A stretch of 64,000 nucleotides of DNA from Punica granatum (taxonomy: Eukaryota; Streptophyta; Magnoliopsida; Myrtales; Lythraceae). The notes below the pieces were generated by a model that was not told the origin of the DNA, searched no databases, and saw nothing but the letters and a program-made list of their open reading frames with translations. Below are positions 1 through 11,809 of this stretch, in pieces. Each line of letters begins with the position of its first letter. Position 1 is the stretch's first letter. Made by a program: the position numbers and the translations under genes. The stretch covers positions 25,018,811-25,082,810 of the forward strand of contig NC_045128.1 of NCBI RefSeq assembly GCF_007655135.1, in the 5' to 3' direction.

Positions 1-1270
1 GAGACTCAAACCGACCCGGAAGGCCTTGAAACTCAGGTTGCCATTTTTGACCCGAGAAGATCGTTTTCTGGGTTCGATTCTGTGGTGGCTGTTTCGAAGG
101 GTTGGAGGCTTCAAACTTAAAATCTAAACCCGGAAATGGATAGAAGGGGTCGAAAACATGTGGGATATGAAGTTTGGTGAAGTTTGGATTTAAGCCGGGA
201 TGGTAAATAACATGATTCCGACTTGAGTTTTTGATGTTCTTGCTTGGTTTTGCTGAACCTAAGCTGCGAATTTTGCTGAGTTCTTGAGGGAGCTTGAGAG
301 CTTTTGAAGAGTGAGGAATGCTAGAGAGATGATGTGTGGTGACTTGTGATTAAGTTAATGACTTAAAGGATATAAATAGGTAAAGATTAAGTGTAATTAA
401 GTGAGAAAAGCTTGATTAATGGCATGGATTAAGGGGGATCCGAATTTTTAATGAAGATGGGGATGAAGACTTCTTGAAATGCATCAATGAAGAAGAGCCA
501 AATGCATTGATGGTGAAGTGAAGTTGGAGTGTTGAAATGAAATTGTGAGTTTGATATTTTGAATGGAAAATAAGGTACCTTGCATGGAGAAGAAGCCAAA
601 GGAGGTAGGGTGGTCAAGAGGGAGTCATGGCTGGTCATAGAGGAGTTGTGGGCCCCACGGCCTTCAGGGAAAGTTTGGGTGTCAATTGATCGCGTGTTCG
701 AGGTTCGTGGCTCAAATGAATGTCGAATTGCCATTGTACGCCCGAAAACAATTCAAATGAGCCTAAGATTGTCTATTTTGCCCTAAAGAATGTTCGTGTG
801 ATTTTTGGGCTCGGAAGCCGGTTTTGCTCGTTTCTGAATATCAGAGCAAAGTTAGCCGTTTCTAAATGCGTATCTCTTGTTTGTATTCCGAATCGGTCGT
901 TTTGACATGCATTGTCAATCAGACTGAATTATTGACCAATAAGCCGTTATTGTCAATGTGAAGTCGGAGACGTCCTAAGAGTCCGAAGCCGAATCTCTCA
1001 GAATGCTTTCTGAGTTGCTTGGGCGAGCCAAAGATCACTGTAATCTCTGTTCGTTGAGAACTGGGCTCGAAGGACTGAAAAATTGCATCTGAAACTCTAA
1101 AACGGTGTTCTGAGGGTCTAGATGGATTGTGAGATTCCATTTGAGGATTTCACGCTGAGCGTTGAGATGAGTAGCACTGGGTTTGCCAACCATCCGGCGT
1201 CAAGTTTCCACGAAAAGGACCTTCGTTTATGAATTTCCGTTGAAAACGGACTTTTCTACTCTTCGGAGGT
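1..1270 (+). repeat. Left arm of a large inverted repeat
   Basis: The arm is the reverse complement of 1981-3262, with scattered substitutions and small indels. The mirror is visible in the translations: a 73-codon open frame at 919-1140 on the minus strand recurs almost identically at 2110-2331 on the plus strand, and frames at 580-786 (+) and 429-734 (-) recur at 2464-2703 (-) and 2579-2866 (+). No recognisable protein domain is encoded. A TATA-like GATATAAATAGG lies at about 367-378 and is mirrored in the other arm. The arm reaches base 1, so its outer end may be cut off. Confidence 0.85.
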
Positions 1271-1980
1271 CACTCGGGAAATTGAAAGAGATATCGCAGT
1301 CTGATTTGCCCAATTGCATATGTCCGTTGTTGTTTTCTGGGCAATGCATGGCTAACTTGGTTTGCCGATGTTCTGTCAGACCAGTTTTCGGATAAAGTTT
1401 TCCGTTGAAAGGTATGCTTGTTCTGTCGTTCGAGAATCATTAGAGGAGTCTGTATGACTTCTAAAAGACAGTTTGAAGCAATGATCATGCTATGCATAAT
1501 TGTCGGACATGACTGTATCTGACATTGGGCATTACCTTTTCTTGGATGAACCGACATTTTTGGACTTCCATTGAAAAGTTGTTTGTATTTTGAAATTGCT
1601 CTATATGGAGCAGTTGATCTGCGAAATGTGTTCGGAGACACTTTTCATATGTTTGACGTCGCGATGAATTTTTGAAGTCCAATATTGACTATCTTCTGAT
1701 GGTCGAGCGGACCAGTGGAAAATAGCACTATCGGCGATCTATTTTGAAAATGCCGGTATGGATGCTGTCTAAGCTGTCTGTTTGCTCTTTATGTTGCTGA
1801 ATGATTCTATATGTTTATCTGTCATATGCTTGAATTATTTGTCTATCTCTATTGACTTGAGAATGAATAGCAATTTGCTGCTCTGTCGAGCCCTCTTCTG
1901 TATCGATGCTCAAGTCGTAATCTGAATTGTTGTTGATAGGCGTTGCTTGAACTAGTGAACCAAAAATGGGGTGCTGACAA
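1271..1980. other. Spacer between inverted-repeat arms
   Basis: These 0.71 kb separate the two arms and have no counterpart in them. I see no gene. The right end reads GGGGTGCTGACA just before the right arm, which looks like an LTR terminus, but I could not find a matching partner end. Confidence 0.6.
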
Positions 1981-3262
1981 CCTCCGAATAGCGGAAAAGT
2001 CCGTTTTCAACGGAAATTCATGAACGGAGGTTCTTTTCGTGGAAACTTGACGCCGGATGGTTGGTAAACCAAGTGCTACTCATCTCAACGCTCAACGTGA
2101 AATCCTCGGATGGAATCTCACAATCCATCTAGACCCTCAGAACACCGTTTTAAGGTTTCAGATGCATTTTTTCAGTCTTTCGAGCCCAGTCCTCAACGAA
2201 CAGAGATTACAGTGATCTCCGGCTCGCCCAAGCAACTCAGAAAGCAATCTGAGAAATTCGGCTTCGGACTCTTAGGTCGTCTCCGGCTTCACATTGACAA
2301 TATCGGCTTATTAGTCAATAATTCAGTCTGATTGACAATGCATGTCAAAACGACCGATTTGGAATACAGACAAGAGATACGCATTCAAAAACAGCTAACT
2401 TTGCTCTGATCGCTTGAAACGAGCAAAATCGACTTCCGAGCCCAAAAATCACACGAACATTCTTTAGGGCAAAATAGACAATCTTAGGCTCATTTGAATC
2501 GTTTTCGCGCGTACAATGGCAGTTTGACGTTCGTTTGAGCCACGAACCTCAAACACACGATCAATTGAGACCCGAACTTTGTCTCGAACTTTCCCTCTAG
2601 GCCGTAGGGCCCACGGCTCCTCCATGACCAGCCATGACTCCCTCTTGACCACCCTATCTCCTTTGGCTTCTTCTCCATGCAAGTTGCCATATCTTCCATT
2701 CAAAATATCAAGCCTAAAATTTCATTTCAACACTCCAACTTCACTTCACCATCAATGCATTTGGCTCTTCTTCATTAATGCATTTCAAGAAGTCTTCATC
2801 CCCATCTTCATTAAAAATTCGGATCCCACCGAATCCATTTCATTAATCAAGCTTTTTCTTACTTAATTGCACTTAATCTTTACCTATTTATATCCTTTAA
2901 GTCGTTAACTTAATCACAACTCACCACATACCATCTCTCTAGCATTTCTCACTCTTCAATAAGCTCTCAACTCCCCTTTAGTTCCAGCAAAAATCGCACC
3001 AAGCAAGGGCAAGCAAAACCAAGCAAAACCCTCAAAGACTTAAGTCGGAATCGTGGTATTTACCATCCCCGCTTAAATCCAAACTTCACCAAACTTCATA
3101 TCCCACATGTTTTCGACCCCCTCTATCCATTTATGGGCTTAGATTTTAAGTTTGAAGCCTCCAACCCATCGGAACAGCCACCATAGAACCAAACCCATAA
3201 AACGGTTTTCTTGGGTCAAAAATGGCAACCCGAGTTTCAAGACCTTCCAGGTCAGTTTGAGT
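1981..3262 (-). repeat. Right arm of the large inverted repeat
   Basis: Reverse complement of 1-1270. Aligned blocks include the CCTCCGAATAGCGG inner edge, the GAGCCCAAAAATCACACGAA block near 2440 and the CATATCCCACATGTTTTCGA block near 3100. It differs from the left arm by point changes and by an insertion of about 18 bp near 2570. Divergence of roughly ten percent by eye suggests the inversion is old. Confidence 0.85.
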
Positions 3263-6200
3263 CGCCAAAACCCATCAAACACCTCCCCACACAACCCGAG
3301 GGTGTCAAGGAGTCCAGAAATCAAAGAAACACCCGTCGGTTTTAACCCAGCACGAAGAAACAGCCCGACTACATAGTCGGGTTGATTTTTTTGACTATTC
3401 TTGCAATTTTCTTTCAGATAGGTCGATTCGAGACTCCTTTCACAAAATGACCACCACAGTCACCTCCGAGGGTCAATTAGGAGTCGGGAGCTGTTGACCT
3501 TGCCTCAAAATTCCATCGGGAGACTCCGTGGCGATGTCCGACCCGGCTAGTGCCAGACGGGTCCAAAATTCCAGACGTGCTCTGTTTTCCGTGATCTTTG
3601 CATAGCTGTAAGGGTCAACCCGATAACTCTGGGACCAAACGAACACCACCCCTTTAGGGGTCAATTAGGAGTGAGGAGCCGCTGACCTTGCCTCAAAATT
3701 CCATCGAGAACTTCCGTGGTGACGTCCAACCTGACTTATGCCTGTTGGGTCTGTTCAGTGTTCCAGCCTAGTCTGTTTGTGCATTTCGGGTCTGTTCAAC
3801 GAAAAACAACCCAAATCTGACCCAACAAAGGTCCAACCCGACTTTTAACAGTCCCATCCCACATCCCGAGACTAGGTATGACCATTCTTGACTTAGAGGA
3901 GCTATGACTTTTACATTCTCGTTGCATTTATGGAATTATAAGGGGTTTTATGCATGTTTTATTTCCAAGTTTTAATCTTTATGCAATTTCCATGTTATAT
4001 CACGCGTGTTTATCATCGTTTAACGTTCTAGCATGTCAGAAAATGTTTAAATCGAAGTCGAGGAAACCATATCGACCCAGAAAAGCCGAGATAACTTTAG
4101 GATTAACCTCTTGGCGAGGTAACCGAGAGTATTCTTGACCTTTTCGGGTCAATGCCGGATTCCTTGCCCCGATTTGAGTTGTTTTCCGAATCTTTATTTT
4201 TTCCCAAGTCCATGGAGCCGGTATTGTTTTATCGATTCCATAAATAACGTGTTTGTGCATGTTTGTATGCTTGAATGCCTTTTTCCAAACTCTAGGCAAT
4301 ACCGACTTTTTTAAATACGTGTCATTTATCGTGTTTAACATTTGAGCATGCGAGAAATAGTCGAAATTGGGTTAAAGAGAATGCTTGAAACCCGGAACGG
4401 GTCAAGGAAACCCATGGCTATTCCCAAGAGGAAAGAGCCGAGAGTTCTTTGACCTTATTCGGGCTAAGAACGATCTCTTTACCTCGATGAAATCCATTTC
4501 TCAGATTTTGTGCAAATTGCAATTTCAATATCGTCGTAAACCCCTCATGCTAACAACTTTAAAACATTGTTTTTAAAGTAAAAATGCATGAATTCAAGTA
4601 TCGATGACTCTTTTAGGGCCATTTGGATTCCGAGGGTATTTTGGTCATTTTGACCAAATTATCCTTGACCTTCCTGGACCCGTCTTGGTCGCCGTGTCAT
4701 GAATTGTTTTCATTAAATTAAGCTTTTCGAGCACTCAGACTTCATTCAGTAGATAAATTCATGATCTGTCTGATTAACTGTAACCTGCACATTTATTGTA
4801 TTCGGCATTTAATTTTAAGCTATAATCCACAATGTTAATCGAGATGCTCACATGATTAAACCCACTTGGCAATGATAAGTTTGCATGAATTGGTAATTAA
4901 CTGATAACTCGCGTCGATGAGTTGTCAAATGACGTTAATGCCCTTTTCAAAACTCGCATTTCTAAAATCCCGAAACACGCGGTCCGATGTAGCATGGACG
5001 TCTAGAAAGGGCTTTTGTGTCTCAATTTGAGTTTTTACCTGATTTCAGGTAACTCAAGTTATGATACAAAAGATCTTTTTAGATCACTTCCGGTTAGATT
5101 GATCGGTTCTTTGGCTTTTTCGGGATTCTTGCACAACCCTAGACGATCCAGGGAATTGGTCGACACCGGCAACAGGCCGAGGTGGCCCGCACTGCAATGT
5201 TTCCCTTTTCTAAAAACAATTTTCAAATAAAGGGTAGAATCGTCTTTTCACAGTTCAGCGACACTCCTAGGGTTAGCTTGACAGAAACACTACAGTATCA
5301 GGATAAGAATAGGCTACATGTTCAGGTTCAGGTTCATTTGCAAAGCCTTTTCTTATCCACTGATGAGTTTCTGTCATCCTATCGTAGACTCGAGTAACAA
5401 GAATGGTTATCTCTGTCACAAATCATGCAAAAATACTGATTAACCTTTCGCTTGACCTAACCATACACTAGATAATGGTTAGGTGAAACTCTAAGTTCCA
5501 AATATATAGTCAAAACACAAAGTTTGGCTAATTCAGTGGTGATTCAGTGTCACAATACAGAACAACTGTAAAAGCGATCCACACACATGAGATTTGACTC
5601 TATTTGTCAAGTTCTCAAAGTAAAGCCGAATGCAAAACATTTTGCACGATTGCTTGTTTAGCATATGGCATTTGCTTGCAAAATACCCCTGGGTTAATAA
5701 ATTGTTAATTCACGTAAACTTGGCAATAACAAACACATTGCCTGCAATCTTCATGCTGTTTGTTACTTTTCTGCTATTGCTTGTCCATGCGAGTTGAGCC
5801 CGACCCATAGGATGCATTGCACTTAGGGTTCAACGCCCTAACCATCGATCACAGGGTCCAACGCCCCATTCATTGAGAGCGCTTGAATTTCAGTTTTTCG
5901 GTGTTTCCCTAAACTCACGGCAAGTCGGAGCTTAATAATAACCGAAAGCAAATCAACTGGGATTCAATCATTTGTAATTTGTATTTTATTGTTTTTCTAA
6001 GAGGATTGTAAGGATTTTACTTTGTACATTCATTCTGTAAGAATCCCAGTCGGTGAGCGATCCGAGAGTCGAACTAATTGAATCGGTCCAATGCTTGCCC
6101 AGACAAGAGTAATCCTAAGATTTCGCGGTTCCGGTTCACGCAAGAATTCAAACATCATAGTTTGATGAACTGTAACGCACGATTGTGAACCGATTCCCAG

Positions 6201-6626
6201 ACACATGGATCTACTTCTCTCTCGGCTTCTCAACCGACATCGTTTAGTTCACCGAATTTTCGGTGTCAAAACGTGTAAGCCAAGCGCAGCCTAATTCACG
6301 TGGTAAATAAAAACAAGAAGCTTAGCAAACCAGAGTACCGAAAGGGTGTGCGAAATTTATGCCTGCACGTAACATGAGCCCCCGAACTCGGACTTTCCGG
6401 TTCTGCACAGATCAATGCCTTAGCAAAACTAGGTGTATCTATTACCCCTATACCCGGGTAACTTATCGGCTTTCGACCTCCGAGTTGTAAAATGGTAAGT
6501 GGTGACTCCTTCTCTCACGCGTGTCACATCCGTCACGCGTCCCCACGGCAAGGTGGACACTCCCAAACCGCGCGATCCAAAAGCGCGCAATGCGGGCCCT
6601 GATGAGAGAGCACATTCGGATCCGTA
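3263..6626. other. Non-coding, LTR-retrotransposon-like sequence
   Basis: No frame here resembles a known protein. GC content is higher than in the flanking viral block, and the style (CCCGGAACGGGTCAAGG, GGTGACTCCTTCTCTCACGC, CGCGTCCCCACGG) resembles the LTR and leader regions of plant Ty3/gypsy (Tat-like) elements. That classification is a guess, since I find no gag-pol, no clear primer binding site and no paired LTR. Weak repeats sit near 4030-4140 and 4345-4460. The viral block starts abruptly at about 6627. Confidence 0.4.
3471..3780 (+). repeat. 188-bp-period tandem duplication
   Basis: GGTCAATTAGGAGT followed by the CTTGACCTTGCCTCAAAATT-type block occurs at 3471 and again at 3659. The two copies match for about 110 bp with mostly transition differences. 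Confidence 0.7.
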
Positions 6627-7541
6627 CACTAGTGAATCTAGATAAATGATGGCCATACCCTTCATGATTAATCCGTGGGCATTCTTCCGAAGAGATTCCT
6701 TCGATTTTGAAATTCCAATAGAAAATCCATAGAACTAAAACTTCAGGAAAAAAATGAAGTCCTTTGGACTTGAGCTTTCCTCGATCAATTGTGTTTTTCG
6801 TTTCTAAACATTTTTCATCCTTCGTAAGTCTTGGGTGGCGGAATTTCTAAGAGAGACCCATGAAAATCCCACTAGTCATGGAATCATGTTGACAATTTTT
6901 CATATCTAACACCAAAATGAAAAAAAAATCAAGTATGGGCAAAGCTAGAGTAGAGAATGGCTCGATTCCAAGTAGTAACATAATCTTTGTAAATTATATG
7001 TTTGAGGAGAATAGGATTGAGAGAACTTTTGTCAGTGGTGAGAAAGTATTTCAGTCGAAAGGGAAATATATTTTCATGATTTTGGCTTTACAATATCATA
7101 ATTTGTTGAGATTAATCGTGTCCGATATGTCCATGATGAAAACTGAATCGGTATCAACTAGAACGTATTCATAAAATTCCCTAGAGTAATGGAGATGAAG
7201 GAGGAGTAGTCATGGTGGAAGGACTAGGTGACTTCCTTGCGTAAGACTCTTTAATCTTGGGAGATCCTATCATAGAAGACATTTTCCCTATAGAAATTCT
7301 CTTATAAGAAAATATGGTAAAGAATTATCCTTTGATAAATTTCAAAATTAAAAAAAGATAAAATTGCTTGCCATCTTGAGGAAATTTATTTGTGAACTAA
7401 ATTTTGAACATCTTTTTGCAATATTTCTTTCGCACTTTTACAATCAATCCTTAATAAAAACCTTTTATTATATAAGTCATCTTGAAATTTTCAAATACAT
7501 AAAACAATTGATCAAATCTCTATTAACTGTAGAATAATTTT
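6627..7541 (-). pseudogene. EPRV piece: RNase H end and second ORF
   Basis: Reading the minus strand from 7541 down, the piece holds the end of the RNase H region (about 7541-7320) and then the second viral ORF (about 7220-6640). It matches the plus-strand copy at 12360-13400 and the minus copy at 26400-25200. Multiple stops make it non-functional. Its outer end at about 6627 is the left boundary of the viral block. Confidence 0.65.
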
Positions 7542-7808
7542 GAGTCCAGTAACACTTTGGTCCTCTAATTTTTTAATTGCCAGCACTTAACTACCTGAAT
7601 TGTCAAAATCGAGAATTTGGTCCCTGAATTTTCAAAAATCATAACAAAATGGTCATTTTAAGGACCAAACTGTTGGCAAAAAAAATGGCTAAAATGACCA
7701 TTTTGTTATGGTTTTTGAAAATTCAATAACCAAATTCTTGATTTTAAAAATTCAGATAGTCAAGTGTTAGCAATTGAAAAATTGGAGGACCAAAGTGTTA
7801 GTGAACTC
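7542..7808. mobile_element. Mutator-like MITE in the EPRV
   Basis: This 267 bp element is nearly one inverted repeat. Its ends read GAGTCCAGTAACACTTTGGT on the left and, reverse complemented, GAGTTCACTAACACTTTGGT on the right. It is flanked by the 10 bp direct repeat GAATAATTTT (7532-7541 and 7809-7818). Another viral copy near 26380 has the same sequence uninterrupted, with a single GAATAGTTTT, so the empty site is visible. TSD length fits the Mutator superfamily. It has no coding capacity. Confidence 0.85.
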
Positions 7809-7818
7809 GAATAATTTT

Positions 7819-8690
7819 CTTGCGGCCCTATCTATATCCCGGAATAAAATCTTACAATTAATTCATTGTCAAGCTTTTTTTTTTAAATTCCTTTGTATCC
7901 TATATCTTATGCATCTGTTTCTATAATGAGACTAGCCTGAGTATGAAGTAATCCTAAGCATGGCAAATGATTTACCTTTTCTTTAATGATCTGTATGGCT
8001 TTAGTCATTTCTTTGTTCCATGTAGGATGATTTTTTGCTATCTTTGAAATAAATGTTTGCAAATTATTCATAAATTTAATGAATTCCGAAACATTATATA
8101 AACATCCTAAAAACCTTTGAAGATAATTTATATCTTTAATTTCATCAGAAATTTTGCTTGCAAATTTTATAGATCGAGATATAGGCTTAATCGTACCCTG
8201 ATAAATGTCATAACCTAAAAATCTAATCTTGGTTTGGAATAATTTCATCTTTAATGCAGACACCACTAATCCATTTTTCTTAACAATATGGAAGAATGCA
8301 TGAAGATCTTTAAGGTGTTGATTAATATCTTTTGAAAACACTAAAACATCATCTATAAAAACTATGGTAAATTCTGTGTACGGATTAAATGTCATTCATT
8401 ATGTTTTGAAATTCTGAATGGGCATTTTTTAATCCAAAGGGCATTACATTTCATTTGTAGTGTCCAAAAGTTATAATAAAAGCTGTTTTATATCTATTCT
8501 TTTCATTTATCTAAACCTACCAAAAACCGTACTTCATGCCGATTTTCAAAAAGATTTTTGTGGCATAAAGTTTTTTTAATACATCACACTTATTAGGTAT
8601 GGGATATTGTATCCGCTTTAATAGCTTATTTAAGGGTTTGTAATTTATCACTAATCTTCAAGCTCCTCTTTCAATTTCTGCTTGATTTTG
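7819..8690 (-). pseudogene. EPRV reverse transcriptase and RNase H start
   Basis: An open frame at 7907-8395 (162 codons) reads through the catalytic region with FTIVFIDDVLVFSK, then a FLGYDI box and an ETDA motif that begins the RNase H domain. This order is that of the caulimovirid RT-RNase H polyprotein, which copies pregenomic RNA into DNA. The upstream part (8400-8690) is frameshifted, and no start codon belongs to this frame. It is the best preserved enzyme fragment in the block. The Mutator-like MITE interrupts it on the downstream side. Confidence 0.85.
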
Positions 8691-8693
8691 TAC

Positions 8694-9135
8694 TTAAAAT
8701 GCAGCGCAACTCCATGGAGATTTACTTTTTCTTACTAATCCCTTTTTTAACAAATCGTTAGTTTTTTTGATGCAGAATTTCAGTAATTCTTTGTTCATCT
8801 GAATTGGTCTAGCTTTTGTAGGAATATTTCTTTCGTTAAAATACTTTTCATCAGGTAAAGAAACTATATGATGCTTTCGTCCCCAAAAAGCATTTGGTAT
8901 TGTAGAGCATATCTCTTTTTTCAAAATTTGCCGGCAAAATTCTTACTTCATCCTTTATTTCTTTTTTCGTAAGTTGTTGTTCTACTCTTTTTCCCTTTAA
9001 TTCCCTATTCATATAATATAAATGATTTTCTTTTCCTTTAATTAGGTTTATTGTTTGAAAAATTAATCTACTTTGTAAGGTTAAAATATATATTTCTTTA
9101 ATAGGATCTAACAAATCAAAACAGAGAGTTTTCAC
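8694..9135 (-). pseudogene. EPRV polyprotein: region before the RT domain
   Basis: Two overlapping frames (8851-9135 and 8694-8924) together cover the linker between protease and reverse transcriptase. The second contains the proline/lysine box IPTKARPIQMN and ends in RKSKSPWSCAAF, the conserved entry to the caulimovirid RT domain. The shift between frames is a mutation. Parent reading order with the protease upstream (9200-9433) and RT downstream is kept. Confidence 0.7.
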
Positions 9136-9199
9136 TAAAATATTGGTATTGATTTCTTCAGGCGTTGCTTAAAATGGGTAAAATTGCGTTAAAAACAAA

Positions 9200-9433
9200 T
9201 CATTCCGATAGAAATATCATTAACCAAATAAAGGTTGTTTTAAAGCAATATTTGTCTTTATAGATGTGAGCTTTCAAGATTTTACAATTAATTTTTAATC
9301 TCGATCCAATCTCACCATGAAGCCTCTCAGTAATTTTTTCGTAATATTTTGTAGGTACTATCCCTTCTTGTAGACAATTCATATCTACTCCAGTATTTAG
9401 TAAGGCTACGGTGTCTAACTTAAAAGTCTTCAC
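9200..9433 (-). pseudogene. EPRV aspartic protease fragment
   Basis: The frame contains ALLNTGVDMNCLQEG, aligned with the retropepsin-like active-site loop of caulimovirid proteases, which process the polyprotein. The catalytic aspartate expected in the D-T/S-G triplet is an asparagine here, so the enzyme would be inactive. It lies directly upstream of the pre-RT region in the same orientation, as expected for a polyprotein. The piece ends near 9462, where orientation switches. Confidence 0.7.
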
Positions 9434-9462
9434 TTATTATTACTTTTATTCTTACGTTTCCT

Positions 9463-9708
9463 CCTGAGAGGGAATGGACATTGTAAGATATTCTAATTTC
9501 AATCTGCACGATAGTGTGAAAATTACAGTAAGTAAGAATAAACTTAGTTGCTTTGAAAGTGTTTTGCTGGGGAGCAATGGTCTCGGCAATAAGTCCCAAG
9601 GAGAGGCAGTGAGACCATTGGTCAGCGGCAACCACACAACAACTAAAGGTGCTTAAAATTAAAATTAACCTCTTCAATTTACACAAGATTTTGTAGAAAG
9701 AAATTAAG
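9463..9708 (+). other. EPRV leader between primer site and ORF1
   Basis: Plus-strand leader matching 15050-15309 and the reverse complement of 18890-19140 and 28870-29540. It lacks its primer binding site because the copy is truncated at about 9462 against the inverted protease piece. Confidence 0.6.
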
Positions 9709-10200
9709 ATGTCTACACTATTCAGAAAACTTTCACGTCGAATATCCAGCGCTAGTTCAGATACCAGTAGTATTTACTCTTTTCACTCAACTCAAGTTGA
9801 ATTTTCTACGCAAAAATTGAATCTAACCAAGATCTTCATAACGCACAAGAAGTTCAAATTGCAAATATAAAACAAGATTTACAAAATTGGGATATTCCCA
9901 AGACTAATAAGAAAGAAAAATATGAAGTTAGAATTTTTTATTCTTTTCGAGATTATACCATTAAAACGGTTGAAAAATCAATACCCATCTCAGAAGAAGT
10001 TATTAACTTGGACTTATTTGCAAAAGAATTTATAATAGAACATAGAACGAAAGAAAAGTTTTTATATATGAGGTTAGTACAAATAGCAGTAAAATCCTTA
10101 AATAGGACAAGATTAGATGTACCTATTTTAGTTTGCTAAAGAGACGCAAAGTTTATTTTTTTAAGAAATCTTTATTAGCAAACTTAGAGTCAAAATCTCT
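9709..10200 (+). pseudogene. EPRV ORF1 N-terminus / movement protein start
   Basis: The frame starts at ATG 9709 with MSTLFRKLSRRISSA, and the same start is recognisable at 15310 (+) and 28856 (-). Further on, the segment LVQIAVKSLNR near 10075 and the following VPILVC motif resemble the core of caulimovirid movement proteins (30K superfamily), which open plasmodesmata. Frameshifts and a stop after VPILVC break it. At about 10201 the sequence jumps to an inverted piece of the second ORF. Confidence 0.65.
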
Positions 10201-10388
10201 GAACATTTTTCATTCTTCGTACATTCTGAGCGGCAAAATTTCTAGGAGAGTCCCATGAAAATCCCACCAGTCATAGAACCATCTTGGAAATTTTTTGAAT
10301 CATACACCAAAATGAAAAAAAAAACCATGTATGGGCAACGTTGGAGTACAGAAAGGCTCGACTCCAGGCTATAACATAATGTGTGTAA
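10201..10388 (-). pseudogene. Inverted EPRV second-ORF fragment
   Basis: About 190 bp in minus orientation, matching plus-strand 13070-13260 and 16690-16860. It joins the movement protein piece on the left to the reverse transcriptase piece on the right, both of them plus, so it marks a rearrangement junction and not viral gene order. Confidence 0.65.
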
Positions 10389-10767
10389 TACCTAAGAAGA
10401 GAGATTTATTAAAAAGACTATATGACGCAAAAGTTTTTTCAAAATTCGATATGAAATTGGGATTTTGGCAAGTGCAAATTGATGAAAAATACAGTTATAA
10501 AACAACATTTACGGTACCCTTTGAACAATACGAAGGAATGTAATGCCTTTCGGATTAACAAAATGCATCTTCGAAATTTCAGAATATAATGAATGATACA
10601 TTTAAGTTGTATACAGAGTTTACTATTGTTTATATAGATGATGTTTTAGTATTTTCAAAATACATTGATCGGCATTTTAAGCATGTTCATGCATTTTTTC
10701 ATATCCTTTAGAAAAATGGATTAGTAGCGTCTGCATTGAAAATGAAGTTGTTCCAAACCAAGATTAA

Positions 10768-11809
10768 GGCTACGTTTGGTTTGCTGGAATGGAATTGATA
10801 CATAATAGAATAGACATGTATTAGAATAAACAAGGAATATAATATAAATTCTTGTGAACTTTTTATTTGTTTGGTTGGAGGGAATAACAAAACTGAGAAC
10901 TGAAATTTTATATTTGGTTGATCGAAATATACGGGGAATATGACATGTTTCAAAACCAAAAGACACATATACTCCAGATTTTAAATATTTCATTAATGTC
11001 AAATAAGAAAAATTGAAAGTGCCACTGTTCATCTTCTTTTTCGAAGATGAACAGCAGCAACAGCCATGGATAAGGTCAGGCCGGAGTAATCAGTCGATCT
11101 TCTGCCATCATTCCTCTCCCTCCTCTCCTTCTCCGACCTCTTCTAATCTCGAGGTGAGACTCCGCCTATTCCCCGACCTCTGAGGTGAAAAACTTCGACT
11201 CCTGCTCCTTCTCCTTCGATGCCTATCCTTGTCCCTATCCTTGTCTCCACGCCACTCTCTGCTTTAGCTTCGCCTCCTCGAATGCCTATCCTTGTCCCAA
11301 TCGTTATCCCTCTCTCTGCTTCTCGACCGGTGCCGTCTGTCCGAAACCCTAGCTTGTCGGCAGAGCGAGGGGATCAGTGCTTCAAGCGGGGAATGGGTTG
11401 ACGAGTGAGCTTCGACTCGCGAACTGGAGTCGCCGAGTGGACTGGCAGAGTTAAGTCTTTGAGGTGCAGAGCTTAAAGGGAGCAATCATAGTCGGAGGAG
11501 GGCTCGAGCACTTCTCAGCTTGGATTGCTCTGGTATCATAGTCGGGGAAGCAGAGAGATAGAACGATGGCATGATATTGAAATTACTGAAGAAACGTGAA
11601 GGCATTTTCGTCTTTTCACACCCTTTTTCCAGATACACAACGGCTATTCCAGACATTCAAGGGAGGCTTTCAAATTCCGTATGAAAGCCGGATTGTGATG
11701 CCCATTCGGAATAGCTATTCCGCATTCCCATGAACCAAACGCCAGAATGCGTATTCCGTACGAAATAGGCATTCCGTTCCCTATCATTTCCTACGAACCA
11801 AACGTGCCC
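10768..11809. mobile_element. PIF/Harbinger-like element in the EPRV RT
   Basis: The 1042 bp element starts GGCTACGTTTGGTT and ends with the reverse complement of GGGCACGTTTGGTT. The flanking triplets are TAA (10765-10767) and TAG (11810-11812), one base different. The minus copy near 8225 shows the empty site, with the viral sequence continuous through a single TAG. Termini and 3 bp TSD fit PIF/Harbinger. No transposase is encoded. The middle carries a GC-rich fragment of apparent host origin (about 11150-11350). Confidence 0.75.
11150..11350 (-). pseudogene. RS-domain gene fragment inside the transposon
   Basis: On the minus strand one frame reads RRHRSRSRERDNDWDKDR and, after one stop, continues with DKDRDKDRHRRRRSRSRS. 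Such Arg/Ser-Asp/Arg repeats are typical of the RS domain of SR-type splicing factors and U2AF-like proteins, which act in the nucleus in pre-mRNA splicing. I cannot tell which gene it came from. The stop, the missing RNA-binding domain and its position inside a transposon make it a captured fragment, not a gene. Confidence 0.5.

Noticed and set aside
6429..6665. 78-codon minus-strand frame in the LTR-like region
   Set aside because: It has no domain, and the nucleotide sequence looks like retrotransposon leader, so the open frame is probably chance.
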